Shown piece by piece: positions 25,300-38,037 of a stretch of 64,000 nt of DNA (the stretch's first letter is position 1; each line of letters opens with the position of its first letter). The position numbers and the translations under genes were made by a program. Below the pieces are notes generated by a model. The model was not told the DNA's origin, searched no databases, and saw only the letters and a list, made by a program, of their open reading frames with translations. The DNA comes from Hydractinia symbiolongicarpus (Eukaryota > Cnidaria > Hydrozoa > Anthoathecata > Hydractiniidae), in contig NC_079880.1 of assembly GCF_029227915.1 (NCBI RefSeq), forward strand, positions 6,078,001 through 6,142,000. The letters run 5' to 3'.

Positions 25300-27354
25300 A
25301 CATTTTTGAAAACTACAAGTCTCATGCGTTTTAGTGTTGAAAAAATAAATTAAAAAATCGTTCTGGAAATGAGTTTACTCACAGAATACTTTCTTTGTAT
25401 ACATTCGACTATACGGGCCAAGCCCGGGATTTACGGGAAATTGCGGGTTTTCGTTTGCCGGCGATTAAACCTCTTTCATTAAGCGTCTCATCAAAAATGA
25501 AAATATCTTTAAATACTACAAGTCTCATGGGCTTTAGTGGTGAAATAATAATTTAAAAAATCGTTTGGGAAATGAGTTTACACCCTTGGTACTTTCTTTG
25601 TATACTTTTGACTATACGGGCCGACTCGGGATTTACGGGAAATCGCAGGTTTTCGTTTGCCGGCGATTAAACTTCTTTTATTCAGCGTCTCATCAAAAAT
25701 GAAAACATTTTTGAAAACTACAAGTCTCATGCGTTTTAGTGTTGAAAAAATAAATTAACAAATCGTTCTGGAAATGAGTTTACTCACAGGGTACTTTCTT
25801 TGTATACATTCGACTATACGGGCCAAGCCCGGGATTTACGGGAAATCGCGGGTTTTCGTTTGCCGGCCATTAAACCTCTTTCATTAAGCGTCTCATCAAA
25901 AATGAAAACATTTTTGAAAACTACAAGTCTCATGCGTTTTAGTGGTGAAAAAAAAATTTAAAAAATCGTTCGGGAAATGAGTTTACTCCCTGGGTACTTT
26001 TTTTGTATACATTCGACTATACGGGCCAAGCCCAGGATTTACGGGAAATCGCGGGTTTTCGTTTGCCGGCGATTAAACCACTTTTATTAAGCGTCTCATC
26101 AAAAATGAAAACATTTCTGAAAACTACAAGTCTCATGCGTTTTATTGGTGAAAAGATAATTTAAAAATTCGTTCGGGAATAGAGTTTACTCACAGGGGAA
26201 CTTTCTTTGTATACATTCGACTATACGGGCCAAGCCCGGGATTTACGGGAAATCGCGGGATTTCGTTTGCCGGCGATTAAACCTCTTCTATTAAGCGTCT
26301 CATCAAAAAAGAAAACATTTCTGAAAACTACAAGTCTCATGCGTTTTAGTGGTGAAAATTAATTTAAAAAATCGTTCGGGAAATGAGTTTACTCCCTGGG
26401 TACTTTCTTTGTATACTTTTGACTATACGGGCCGAGTCCGGGATTTACGGGAAGTCGCGGGTTTTCGTTTGCCGACAATTAAACTTCTTTTATTCAGCGT
26501 CTCATCAAAAATGAAAATATCTTTAAATACTACAAGTCTCATGGGCTTTAGTGGTGAAATAATAATTTAAAAAATCGTTTGGGAAATGAGTTTACACCCT
26601 GGGTACTTTCTTTGTATACTTTTGACTATACGGGCCGACTCGGGATTTACGGGAAATCGCAGGTTTTCGTTTGCCGGCGATTAAACTTCTTTTATTCAGC
26701 GTCTCATCAAAAATGAAAACATTTTTGAAAACTACAAGTCTCATGCGTTTTAGTGTTGAAAAAATAAATTAAAAATCGTTCTGGAAATGAGTTTACTCAC
26801 AGGGTACTTTCTTTGTATACATTCGACTATACGGGCCAAGCCCGGGATTTACGGGAAATCGCGGGTTTTCGTTTGCCGGCGATTAAACCTCTTTCATTAA
26901 GCGTCTCATCAAAAATGAAAACATTTTTGAAAACTACAAGTCTCATGCGTTTTAGTGGTGAAAAAAAAAATTTAAAAAATCGTTCGGGAAATGAGTTTAC
27001 TCCCTGGGTACTTTCTTTGTATACATTCGACTATACGGGCCAAGCCCGGGATTTACGGGAAATTGCGGGTTTTCGTTTGCCGGCGATTAAACCACTTTTA
27101 TTAAGCGTCTCATCAAAAATGAAAACATTTCTGAAAACTACAAGTCTCATGCGTTTTAGTGGTGAAAAGATAATTTAAAAATTCGTTCGGGAAATGAGTT
27201 TACTCACAGGGGAACTTTCTTTGTATACATTCGACTATACGTACCAAGCCCAGGATTTACGGGAAATCGCGGGATTTCGTTTGCCGGCGATTAAACCTCT
27301 TCTATTAAGCGTCTCATCAAAAAAGAAAACATTTCTGAAAACTACAAGTCTCAT
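25297..27354 (+). repeat. Block B in direct orientation
   Basis: Ten monomers that are the head-to-tail partner of the inverted block 19540-21597. It contains CACAGAATACTTTC, GTTGAAAAAATAAATTAA, CACAGGGGAACTTTC and AAAAAAGAAAACATTTC variants. Part of it is itself repeated one 5-mer later: the monomer at 26349 recurs at 27363, offset 1,014 bp. It also recurs 14 monomers later, at 29188 (offset 2,839 bp). Confidence 0.9.
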
Positions 27355-28289
27355 GCGTTTTAGTGGTGAAAATTAATTTAAAAAATCGTTCGGGAAATGA
27401 GTTTACTCCCTGGGTACTTTCTTTGTATACTTTTGACTATACGGGCCGAGTCCGGGATTTACGGGAATTCGCGGGTTTTCGTTTGCCGGCAATTAAACTT
27501 CTTTTATTCAGCGTCTCATCAAAAATGAAAACATTTTTAAAAACTACAAGTCTCATGGGCTTTAGTGGTGAAATAATAATTTAATAAATCGTTTTGGAAA
27601 TGAGTTTACTCACAGGGTACTTTCTTTGTATACATTCGACTATACGGGCCAAGCCCGGGATTTACGGGAAATCGCGGGTTTTCGTTTGCCGGCGATTAAA
27701 CCACTTTTATTAAGCGTCTCATCAAAAATGAAAACATTTCTAAAAACTACAAGTCTCATGCGTTTTAGTGGTGAAAAAATAATTTAAATATTCGTTCGGG
27801 AAATGAGTTTACTCCCTGGGTACTTTCTTTGTATACTTTTGACTATACGGGCTGAGTCAGGGATTTACGGGAAGTCGCGGGTTTTCGTTTGCCGGCGATT
27901 AAACTTCTTTTATTCAGCGTCTCATCATAAATGAAAATATCTTTAAATACTACAAGTCTCATTGGCTTTAGTGGTGAAATAATAATTTAAAAAATCGTTC
28001 GGGAAATGAGTTTACACCCTGGGTACTTTCTTTGTATACTTTTGACTATACGGGCCAACTCGGGATTTACGGGAAATCGCAGGATTTTGTTTGCCGGCGA
28101 TTAAACTTCTTTTATTCAGCGTCTCATCAAAAATGAAAAAATTTTTGAAAACTACAAGTCTCATGCGTTTTAGTGTTGAAAAAATAAATTAAAAAATCGT
28201 TCTGGAAATGAGTTTACTCACAGGGTACTTTCTTTGTATACATTCGACTATACGGGCCAAGCCCGGGATTTACGGGAAATTGCGGGTTT
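27355..28289 (+). repeat. Segment C, copy 2, with the 122-bp edge absent from copy 1
   Basis: Positions 27355-27478 have no counterpart at the edge of the inverted block. Positions 27479-28202 match 21598-22321. After 28202 the array continues with CTGGAAATGAGTTTACTCAC, as near 25363, and enters the 7-mer HOR. Confidence 0.85.
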
Positions 28290-29709
28290 TCGTTTGCCGG
28301 CGATTAAACCTCTTTCATTAAGCGTCTCATCAAAAATGAAAATATCTTTAAATACTACAAGTCTCATGGGCTTTAGTGGTGAAATAATAATTTAAAAAAT
28401 CGTTTGGGAAATGAGTCTACACCCTGGGTACTTTCTTTGTATACTTTTGACTATACGGGCCGACTCGGGATTTACGGGAAATCGCAGATTTTCGTTTGCC
28501 GGCGATTAAACTTCTTTTATTCAGCGTCTCATCAAAAATGAAAACATTTTTGAAAACTACAAGTCTCATGCGTTTTAGTGTTGAAAAAATAAATTAAAAA
28601 ATCGTTCTGGAAATGAGTTTACTCACAGGGTACTTTCTTTGTATACATTCGACTATACGGGCCAAGCCCGGGATTTACGGGAAATCGCGGGTTTTCGTTT
28701 GCCGGCGATTAAACCTCTTTCATTAAGCGTCTCATCAAAAATGAAAACATTTTTGAAAACTACAAGTCTCATAAGTTTTAGTGGTGAAAAAAAAATTTAA
28801 AAAATCGTTCGGGAAATGAGTTTACTCCCTGGGTACTTTCTTTGTATACATTCGACTATACGGGCCAAGCCCGGGATTTACGGGAAATGGCGGGTTTTCG
28901 TTTGCCGGCGATTAAACCACTTTTATTAAGCGTCTCATCAAAAATTAAAACATTTCTGAAAACTACAAGTCTCATGCGTTTTAGTGGTGAAAAGATAATT
29001 TAAAAATTCGTTCGGGAAATGAGTTTACTCACAGGGGAACTTTCTTTGTATACATTCGACTATACGGGCCAAGCCCGGGATTTACGGGAAATCGCGGGAT
29101 TTCGTTTGCCGGCGATTAAACCTCTTCTATTAAGCGTCTCATCAAAAAAGAAAACATTTCTGAAAACTACAAGTCTCATGCGTTTTAGTGGTGAAAATTA
29201 ATTTAAAAAATCGTTCGGGAAATGAGTTTACTCCCTGGGTACTTTCTTTGTATACTTTTGACTATACGGGCCGAGTCCGGGATTTACGGGAAGTCGCGGG
29301 TTTTCGTTTGCCGGCAATTAAACTTCTTTTATTCAGCGTCTCATCAAAAATGAAAACATTTTTAAAAACTACAAGTCTCATGGGCTTTAGTGGTGAAATA
29401 ATAATTTAAAAAATCGTTCGGGAAATGAGTTTTCACCCCGGGTACTTTCTTTGTATACTTTTAAATATACTGGCCGAGTCCGGGACTTACGGGAAATCGC
29501 AGGTTTTCGTTTGCCGGCGATTAAACTTCTTTTATTCAGCGTCTCATCAAAAATGAAAACATTTTTGAAAACTACAAGTCTCATGCGTTTTAGTGGTGAA
29601 AAAATAATTTAAAAAATCGTTCGGGAAATGAGTTTACTCCCTGGGTACTTTCTTTGTATACTTTTGACTATACGGGCTGAGTCCGGGATTTACGGGAAGT
29701 CGCGGGTTT
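28290..29709 (+). repeat. 7-mer HOR (about 1,421 bp), copy 1
   Basis: Seven monomers in the order ATATCTTTAAATAC, CCGACTCGGG, GTTGAAAAAATAAATTAA, GAAAAAAAAATTTAAA, CACAGGGGAACTTTC, GAAAATTAATTT and TTTTCACCCCGGG type. The following copy is offset 1,420-1,422 bp. Private differences are GAGTCTACACCC near 28415 and ATACTGGCCGAG near 29468. Confidence 0.82.
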
Positions 29710-31130
29710 TCGTTTGCCGGCGATTAAACCTCTTTCATTAAGCGTCTCATCAAAAATGAAAATATCTTTAAATACTACAAGTCTCATGGGCTTTAGTGGT
29801 GAAATAATAATTTAAAATATTCGTTTGGGAAATGAGTTTACACCCTGGGTACTTTCTTTGTATTCTTTTGACTATACGGGCCGACTCGGGATTCACGGGA
29901 AATCGCAGGTTTTCGTTTGCCGGCGATTAAACTTCTTTTATTCAGCGTCTCATCAAAAATGAAAACATTTTTGAAAACTACAAGTCTCATGCGTTTTAGT
30001 GTTGAAAAAATAAATTAAAAAATCGTTCTGGAAATGAGTTTACTCACAGGGTACTTTCTTTGTATACATTCGACTATACGGGCCAAGCCCGGGATTTACG
30101 GGAAATCGCGGGTTTTCGTTTGCCGGCGATTAAACCTCTTTCATTAAGCGTCTCATCAAAAATGAAAACATTTTTGAAAACTACAAGTCTCATGCGTTTT
30201 AGTGGTGAAAAAAAAATTTAAAAAATCGTTCGGGAAATGAGTTTACTCCCTGGGTACTTTCTTTGTATACATTCGACTATACGGGCCAAGCCCGGGATTT
30301 ACGGGAAATCGCGGGTTTTCGTTTGCCGGCGATTAAACCACTTTTATTAAGCGTCTCATCAAAAATGAAAACATTTCTGAAAACTACAAGTCTCATGCGT
30401 TTTAGTGGTGAAAAGATAATTTAAAAATTCGATCGGGAAATGAGTTTACTCACAGGGGAACTTTCTTTGTATACATTCGACTATACGGGCCAAGCCCGGG
30501 ATTTACGGGAAATCGCGGGATTTCGTTTGCCGGCGATTAAACCTCTTCTATTAAGCGTCTCATCAAAAAAGAAAACATTTCTGAAAACTACAAGTCTCAT
30601 GCGTTTTAGTGGTGAAAATTAATTTAAAAAATCGTTCGGGAAATGAGTTTACTCCCTGGGTACTTTCTTTGTATACTTTTGACTATACGGGCCGAGTCCG
30701 GGATTTACGGGAAGTCGCGGGTTTTCGTTTGCCGGCAATTAAACTTCTTTTATTCAGCGTCTCATCAAAAATGAAAACATTTTTAAAAACTACAAGTCTC
30801 ATGGGCTTTAGTGGTGAAATAATAATTTAAAAAATCGTTCGGGAAATGAGTTTTCACCCCGGGTACTTTCTTTGTATACTTTTAAATATACGGGCCGAGT
30901 CCGGGACTTACGGGAAATCGCAGGTTTTCGTTTGCCGGCGATTAAACTTCTTTTATTCAGCGTCTCATCAAAAATGAAAACATTTTTGAAAACTACAAGT
31001 CTCATGCGTTTTAGTGGTGAAAAAATAATTTAAAAAATCGTTCGGGTAATGAGTTTACTCCCTGGGTACTTTCTTTGTATACTTTTGACTATACGGGCTG
31101 AGTCCGGGATTTACGGGAAGTCGCGGGTTT
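29710..31130 (+). repeat. 7-mer HOR (about 1,421 bp), copy 2
   Basis: Same monomer order as copy 1. Private differences include TTTGTATTCTTTTGAC near 29870, ATTCACGGG near 29892 and AATTCGATCGGG near 30427. A partial third copy follows at about 31165-31670 before the pattern breaks down at monomers with TTTGCAGACGATTAAAC. Confidence 0.82.
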
Positions 31131-33660
31131 TCGTTTGCCGGCGATTAAACTTCTTTTATTCAGCGTCTCATCAAAAATGAAAATATCTTTAAATACTACA
31201 AGTCTCATGGGCTTTAGTGGTGAAATAATAATTTAAAAAATCGTTCGGGAAATGAGTTTACACCCTGGGTACTTTCTTTGTATACTTTTGACTATACGGG
31301 CCGACTCGGGATTTACGGGAAATCGCAGGTTTTCGTTTGCCGGCGAATAAACTTCTTTTATTCAGCGTCTCATCAAAAATGAAAACATTTTTGAAAACTA
31401 CAAGTCTCATGCGTTTTAGTGTTGAAAAAATAAATTAAAAAATCGTTCTGGAAATGAGTTTACTCACAGGGTACTTTCTTTGTATACATTCGACTATACG
31501 GGCCAAGCCCGGGATTTACGGGAGATCGCGGGTTTTCGTTTGCCGGCGATTAAACCTCTTTCATTAAGCGTCTCATCAAAAATGAAAACATTTTTGAAAA
31601 CTACAAGTCTTATGCGTTTTAGTGGTGAAAAAAAAATTTAAAAAATCGTTCGGGAAATGAGTTTACTCCCTGGCTACTTTCTTTGTATACATTCGACTAT
31701 ACGGGCCAAGCCCGGGATTTACGGTAAATCGCGGGTTTTCGTTTGCAGACGATTAAACCTCTTTCATTAAGCGTCTCATCAAAAATGAAAATATTTTTGA
31801 AAACTGCAAGTCTCATGCGTTTTAGTGGTGAAAAGATAATTGAAAAAATCGTTTCGGAAATGAGTTTACTCACAGGGTACTTTCTTTGTATACATTCGAC
31901 GATACGGGCCAAGCCCAGGATTTACGGGAAATCGCGGGTTTTCGTTTGCAGACGATTAAACCTCTTTCATTAAGCGTCTCATCAAAAATGAAAACATTTT
32001 TGAAAACTACAAGTCTCATGCGTTTTAGTGGTGAAAATTAATTTAAAATATCGTTTGGGAAATAAGTTTACTCCCTGGTTACTTTCTTTGTATACTTTTC
32101 ACTATACGGGCTGAGGCCGGGATTTACGGGAAGTCGCGGGTTTTCGTTTGCCGGCGATTAAACTTCTTTTATTCAGCGTCTCATCAAAAATGAAAACATT
32201 TTTAAATACTACAAGTCTCATGGCCTTTAGTGGTGAAATAATAATTTAAAAAATCGTTCGGGAAATGAGTTTACACCCTGGGTACTTTCTTTGTATACTT
32301 TTGACTATACGGGCCGAGTCCGGGATTTACGGGAAATCGCAGGTTTTCGTTTGCCGGCAATTAAACTTCTTTTATTCAGCGTCTCATCAAAAATGAAAAT
32401 ATTTTTAAATACTACAAGTCTCATGGGCTTTAGTGGTGAAATAATAATTTAAAAAATCGTTCGGGAAATGAGTTTACACCCTGGGTACTTTCTTTGTATA
32501 CTTTTGACTATACGGGCCGAGTCCGGGATTTACGGGAAATCGCAGGTTTTCGTTTGCCGGCGATTAAACTTCTTTTATTCAGCGTCTCATCAAAAATGAA
32601 AACATTTTTGAAAACTACAAGTGTCATGCGCTTTAGTGGTGAAAAAATAATTTAAAAAATCGTTCGGGAAATGAGTTTACACCCTGGGTACTTTCTTTGT
32701 ATACTTTTGACTATACGGGCCGAGTCCGGGATTTACGGGAAATCGCAGGTTTTCGTTTGCCAGCGATTAAACCACTTTCATTAAGCGTCTCATCAAAAAT
32801 GAAAAGATTTCTGAAAACTACAAGTCTCATGCGTTTTAGTGGTGAAAAAATAATTTAAAAAATCGTTCGGGAAATGAGTTTACTCCCTGGGTACTTTCTT
32901 TGTATACTTTTGACTATACGGGCCGAGTCCGGGATTTAGGGAAATCGCGGGTATTCGTTTGCCGGCGATTAAACTTCTTTTATTCAGCGTCTCATCAAAA
33001 ATGAAAACATTTTTAAAAACTACAAGTCTCGTGCGTTTTAGTGGTGAAAAAATAATTTAAAAAATCGTTCGGGAAATGAGTTTACTCCCTGGGTACTTTC
33101 TTTGTATACTTTTGACTATACGGGCCGAGTCCGGGATTTACGGGAAATCGCGGGTATTCGTTTGCCGGCGATTAAACTTCTTTTATTCAGCGTCTCATCA
33201 AAAATGAAAACATTTTTAAAAACTACAAGTCTTATGCGTTTTAGTGGTGAAAAAATAATTTAAAAAATTCTTCTGGAAATGAGTTTACTTCCTGGTTACT
33301 TTCTTTGTATACTTTTGACTATACGGGCCAAGCCCGGGATTTACGGGAAATCGCGGGTTTTCGTTTGCCGGCGATTAAACTTCTTTTATTCAGGGTCTCA
33401 TCAAAAATGAAAACATTTTTAAAAACTACAAGTCTTATGCGTTTTAGTGGTGAAAAAATAATTTAAAAAAGCGTTCTGGAAATGAGTTTACTCCCTGGGT
33501 ACTTTCTTTGTATACTTTTGACTATACGGGCCGAGTCCGGGATTTACGGGAAATCGCAGGTTTTCGTTTGCCGGCGATTAAACTGCTTTTATTCAGCGTC
33601 TCATCAAAAATGAAAACATTTTTGAAAACTACAAGTCTCATGCGTTTTAGTGGTGAAAAA
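31131..33660 (+). repeat. Partial third 7-mer copy, then mostly type II monomers
   Basis: Up to about 31670 the order follows the 7-mer HOR. Two adjacent type I monomers then share the private variant TTTGCAGACGATTAAAC (31743 and 31945). From about 32080 nearly all monomers are type II, with the variants CGCGGGTATTCG, CCTGGTTAC and GTCTTATGCG. No other sequence type is present. Confidence 0.75.
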
Positions 33661-34669
33661 ATAATTTAAAAAATCGTTCGGGAAATGAGTTTACTTCCTG
33701 GTTACTTTCTTTGTATACTTTTGACTATACGGGCCGAGTCCGGGATTTACGGGAAATCGCGGGTATTCATTTGCCGGCGATTAAACTTCTTTTATTCAGC
33801 GTCTCATCAAAAATGAAAACATTTTTAAAAACTACAAAGTCTTATGCGTTTTAGTGGTGAAAAAATAATTTAAAAAAGCGTTCTGGAAATGAGTTTACTC
33901 CCTGGGTACTTTCTTTGTATACTTTTGACTATACGGGCCGAGTCCGGGATTTACGGGAAATCGCAGGTTTTTGTTTGCCGGCGATTAAACTTCTTTTATT
34001 CAGCGTCTCATCAAAAATGAAAACATTTTTGAAAACTACAAGTCTTATGCGTTTTAGTGGTGAAAAAATAATTTAAAAAATCGTTCGGGAAATGAGTTTA
34101 CTTCCTGGTTACTTTCTTTGTATACTTTTGACTATACGGGCCGAGTCCGGGATTTACGGGAAATCGCGGGTATTCATTTGCCGGCGATTAAACTTCTTTT
34201 ATTCAGCGTCTCATCAAAAATGAAAACATTTTTAAAAACTACAAAGTCTTATGCGTTTTAGTGGTGAAAAAATAATTTAAAAAAGCGTTCTGGAAATGAG
34301 TTTACTCCCTGGGTACTTTCTTTGTATACTTTTGACTATACGGGCCGAGTCCGGGATTTACGGGAAATCGCAGGTTTTTGTTTGCCGGCGATTAAACTTC
34401 TTTTATTCAGCGTCTCATCAAAAATGAAAACATTTTTGAAAACTACAAGTCTTATGCGTTTTAGTGGTGAAAAAATAATTTAAAAAATCGTTCTGGAAAT
34501 GAGTTTATTCACAGTGTACTTTCTTTGTATACATTCGACTATACGGGCCAAGCCCGGGGAAATCGCGGGTTTTCGTTTGCCGGCGATTAAACCTCTTTCA
34601 TTAAGCGTCTCATCAAAAATGAAAATATTTTTGAAAACTACAAGTCTCATGCGTTTTAGTGGTGAAAAA
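33661..34669 (+). repeat. 5-mer HOR (1,009 bp) with a short monomer, copy 1
   Basis: Two 407-bp dimers (one monomer with CGGGTATTCATTTGCC and ACTACAAAGTCTTATG, one with GCGTTCTGG and CAGGTTTTTGTTTG) are followed by one short monomer of about 195 bp. The short monomer reads AAGCCCGGGGAAATCG, having lost about 9 bp (the GATTTACGG stretch). The 407-bp length comes from the extra A in ACAAAGTC. Confidence 0.88.
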
Positions 34670-35678
34670 ATAATTTAAAAAATCGTTCGGGAAATGAGTT
34701 TACTTCCTGGTTACTTTCTTTGTATACTTTTGACTATACGGGCCGAGTCCGGGATTTACGGGAAATCGCGGGTATTCATTTGCCGGCGATTAAACTTCTT
34801 TTATTCAGCGTCTCATCAAAAATGAAAACATTTTTAAAAACTACAAAGTCTTATGCGTTTTAGTGGTGAAAAAATAATTTAAAAAAGCGTTCTGGAAATG
34901 AGTTTACTCCCTGGGTACTTTCTTTGTATACTTTTGACTATACGGGCCGAGTCCGGGATTTACGGGAAATCGCAGGTTTTTGTTTGCCGGCGATTAAACT
35001 TCTTTTATTCAGCGTCTCATCAAAAATGAAAACATTTTTGAAAACTACAAGTCTTATGCGTTTTAGTGGTGAAAAAATAATTTAAAAAATCGTTCGGGAA
35101 ATGAGTTTACTTCCTGGTTACTTTCTTTGTATACTTTTGACTATACGGGCCGAGTCCGGGATTTACGGGAAATCGCGGGTATTCATTTGCCGGCGATTAA
35201 ACTTCTTTTATTCAGCGTCTCATCAAAAATGAAAACATTTTTAAAAACTACAAAGTCTTATGCGTTTTAGTGGTGAAAAAATAATTTAAAAAAGCGTTCT
35301 GGAAATGAGTTTACTCCCTGGGTACTTTCTTTGTATACTTTTGACTATACGGGCCGAGTCCGGGATTTACGGGAAATCGCAGGTTTTTGTTTGCCGGCGA
35401 TTAAACTTCTTTTATTCAGCGTCTCATCAAAAATGAAAACATTTTTGAAAACTACAAGTCTTATGCGTTTTAGTGGTGAAAAAATAATTTAAAAAATCGT
35501 TCTGGAAATGAGTTTATTCACAGTGTACTTTCTTTGTATACATTCGACTATACGGGCCAAGCCCGGGGAAATCGCGGGTTTTCGTTTGCCGGCGATTAAA
35601 CCTCTTTCATTAAGCGTCTCATCAAAAATGAAAATATTTTTGAAAACTACAAGTCTCATGCGTTTTAGTGGTGAAAAA
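34670..35678 (+). repeat. 5-mer HOR (1,009 bp) with a short monomer, copy 2
   Basis: Direct tandem copy of 33661-34669 at offset 1,009, with the same 9-bp deletion near 35560, the same TTTATTCACAGTGTAC near 35513 and the same inserted A in ACAAAGTC. The shared deletion proves that the whole five-monomer unit was duplicated, not single monomers. Confidence 0.88.
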
Positions 35679-36680
35679 ATAATTTAAAAAATCGTTCGGG
35701 AAATGAGTTTACTTCCTGGGTACTTTGTTTGTATACATTCGACTATACGGGCCAAGCCCGGGATTTACGGGAAATCGCGGGATTTCGTTTGCCGGCGATT
35801 AAACCTCTTTTATTAAGTGTCTCATCAAAAATGAAAACATTTTTAAAAAGTACAAGTCTCATGGGCTTTAGTGGTGAAAAAATAATTTAAAAAATCGTTC
35901 GGGAAATGAGTTTACTCCCTGGGTACTTTCTTTGTATACTTTTGACAATACGGGCCGAGTCCGGGATTTACGGGAAATCGCAGGTTTTCGTTTGCCGGCG
36001 ATTAAACTTCTTTTATTCAGCGTCTCATCAAAAATGAAAACATTTTTAAAAACTATAAGTCTCATGCGTTTTAGTGGTGAAAAAATAATTTAAAAAATCG
36101 TTCGGAAAATGAGTTTACTCCCTGGGACTTTCTTTGTATACTTTGGACTATACGGGCCGAGTCCGGGATTTACGGGAAATTGCGGATTTTCGTTTGAGTG
36201 CGAATAAACTTCTTTTATTCAGCGTCTCATCAAAAATGAAAACATTTTTGATAACTACAAGTCTCATGCGTTGTAGTGGTGAAAAAATAATTTAAAAAAT
36301 CGTTCGGAAAATGAGTTTACTCCCTGGGTACTTTCTTTGTATACTTTTGACTATACGGGCTGAGTCCGGGGTTTACGGGAAATGGCGGGTTTTCGTTTGC
36401 CGGCGATTAAACTTCTTTTATTCAGCGTCTCATCAAAAATGAAAACATTTTTGAGAACTACAAGTCTCATGCGTTTTAGTGGTGAAAAAGAAATTTAAAA
36501 AATCGTTCGGGAAATGAGTTTACTTCCTGGGTACTTTCTTTGTATACATTCGACTATACGGGCCAAGCCCGGGATTTACGGGAAATCGCGGGATTTCGTT
36601 TGTCGGCGATTAAACCTATTTTATTAAGCGTCTCATCAAAAATGAAAACATTTTTGAAAACTACAAGTCTCATGCGTTTT
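35679..36680 (+). repeat. Diverged single monomers
   Basis: About five monomers with many private changes: CTGGGACTTTC (missing two bases) near 36123, TTTGAGTGCGAATAAAC near 36193, GCGTTGTAGTGG near 36268, TTTGTCGGCG near 36599. No HOR order is visible. This is one of the less homogenised stretches of the window. Confidence 0.7.
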
Positions 36681-37492
36681 AATGGTGAAAAAATAATTTA
36701 AAAAATCGTTCGGGAAATGAGTTTACTCCCTGGGTACTTTCTTTGTATACTTTTGACTATACGGGCTGAGTCCGGGATTTACGGGAAGTCGCCGGTTTTC
36801 GTTTGCCGGCGATTAAACTTCTTTTATTCAGCGTCTCATCAAAAATGAAAATATTTTTAAATACTACCAGTCTCATGGGCTTTAGTGGTGAAATAATAAT
36901 TTAAAAAATCGTTCGGGAAATGAGTTTACACCCTGGGTACTTTCTTTGTATACTTTTGACTATGCGGGCCGAGTCCGGGTTTTACGGGAAATGGCGGGTT
37001 TTCGTTTGCCGGCGATTAAACTTCTTTTATTTAGCGTCTCATCAAAAATAAAAACATTTTTGAAAACTACAAGTCTCAAGCGTTTTAGTGGGGAAAAGAT
37101 AATTTAAAAAATCGTTTTGGAAATGAGTTTACTCACAGGGTACTTTCTTTGTATACATTTGACTATACGGGCCAAGCCCGGGATTTACGGGAAATCGCAG
37201 GTTTTCGTTTGCCGGCGATTAAACTTCTTTTATTCAGCGTCTCATCAAAAATGAAAACATTTTTGAGAACTACAAGTCTCATGGGCTTTAGTGGTGAAAT
37301 AAAAATTTAAAAAATCGTTCGGGAAATGAGTTTACACCCCGGGTACTTTCTTTGTATACTTTTGACTATACGGGCCAAGTCTGGGATTTACGGGAAATCG
37401 CAGGTTTTCGTTTGCCGGCGATTAAACTTCTTTTATTCAGCGTCTCATCAAAAATAAAAACATTTTTGAAAACTACAAGTCTCATGCGTTTT
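36681..37492 (+). repeat. 4-mer HOR (812 bp), copy 1
   Basis: Starts at the variant TTTTAATGGTG. It then holds GTCGCCGGTTTTC, ACTACCAGTCTC, GACTATGCGGGCC, GTCCGGGTTTTACGG, TCTCAAGCGTTTTAG and ACATTTGAC. All recur at an offset of 812 bp. Confidence 0.85.
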
Positions 37493-38037
37493 AATGGTGA
37501 AAAAATAATTTAAAAAATCGTTCGGGAAATGAGTTTACTCCCTGGGTACTTTCTTTGTATACTTTTGACTATACGGGCTGAGTCCGGGATTTACGGGAAG
37601 TCGCCGGTTTTCGTTTGCCGGCGATTAAACTTCTTTTATTCAGCGTCTCATCAAAAATGAAAATATTTTTAAATACTACCAGTCTCATGGGCTTTAGTGG
37701 TGAAATAATAATTTAAAAAATCGTTCGGGAAATGAGTTTACACCCTGGGTACTTTCTTTGTATACTTTTGACTATGCGGGCCGAGTCCGGGTTTTACGGG
37801 AAATGGCGGGTTTTCGTTTGCCGGCGATTAAACTTCTTTTATTTAGCGTCTCATCAAAAATAAAAACATTTTTGAAAACTACAAGTCTCAAGCGTTTTAG
37901 TGGGGAAAAGATAATTTAAAAAATCGTTTTGGAAATGAGTTTACTCACAGGGTACTTTCTTTGTATACATTTGACTATACGGGCCAAGCCCGGGATTTAC
38001 GGGAAATCGCAGGTTTTCGTTTGCCGGCGATTAAACC
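37493..38037 (+). repeat. 4-mer HOR (812 bp), copy 2 (partial)
   Basis: Repeats the first three monomers of copy 1 with the same private variants. It diverges near 38037, where CCACTTTCATTAAG replaces CTTCTTTTATTCAG. Confidence 0.82.

Noticed and set aside
26813-27178. 121-codon open frame (and its reverse copy at 19716-20081) as a real protein
   Set aside because: It arises because the stop cluster at one monomer end has an altered length that joins two monomer frames. The peptide is the same repeat-derived sequence twice over. The reverse copy exists because the DNA is inverted.
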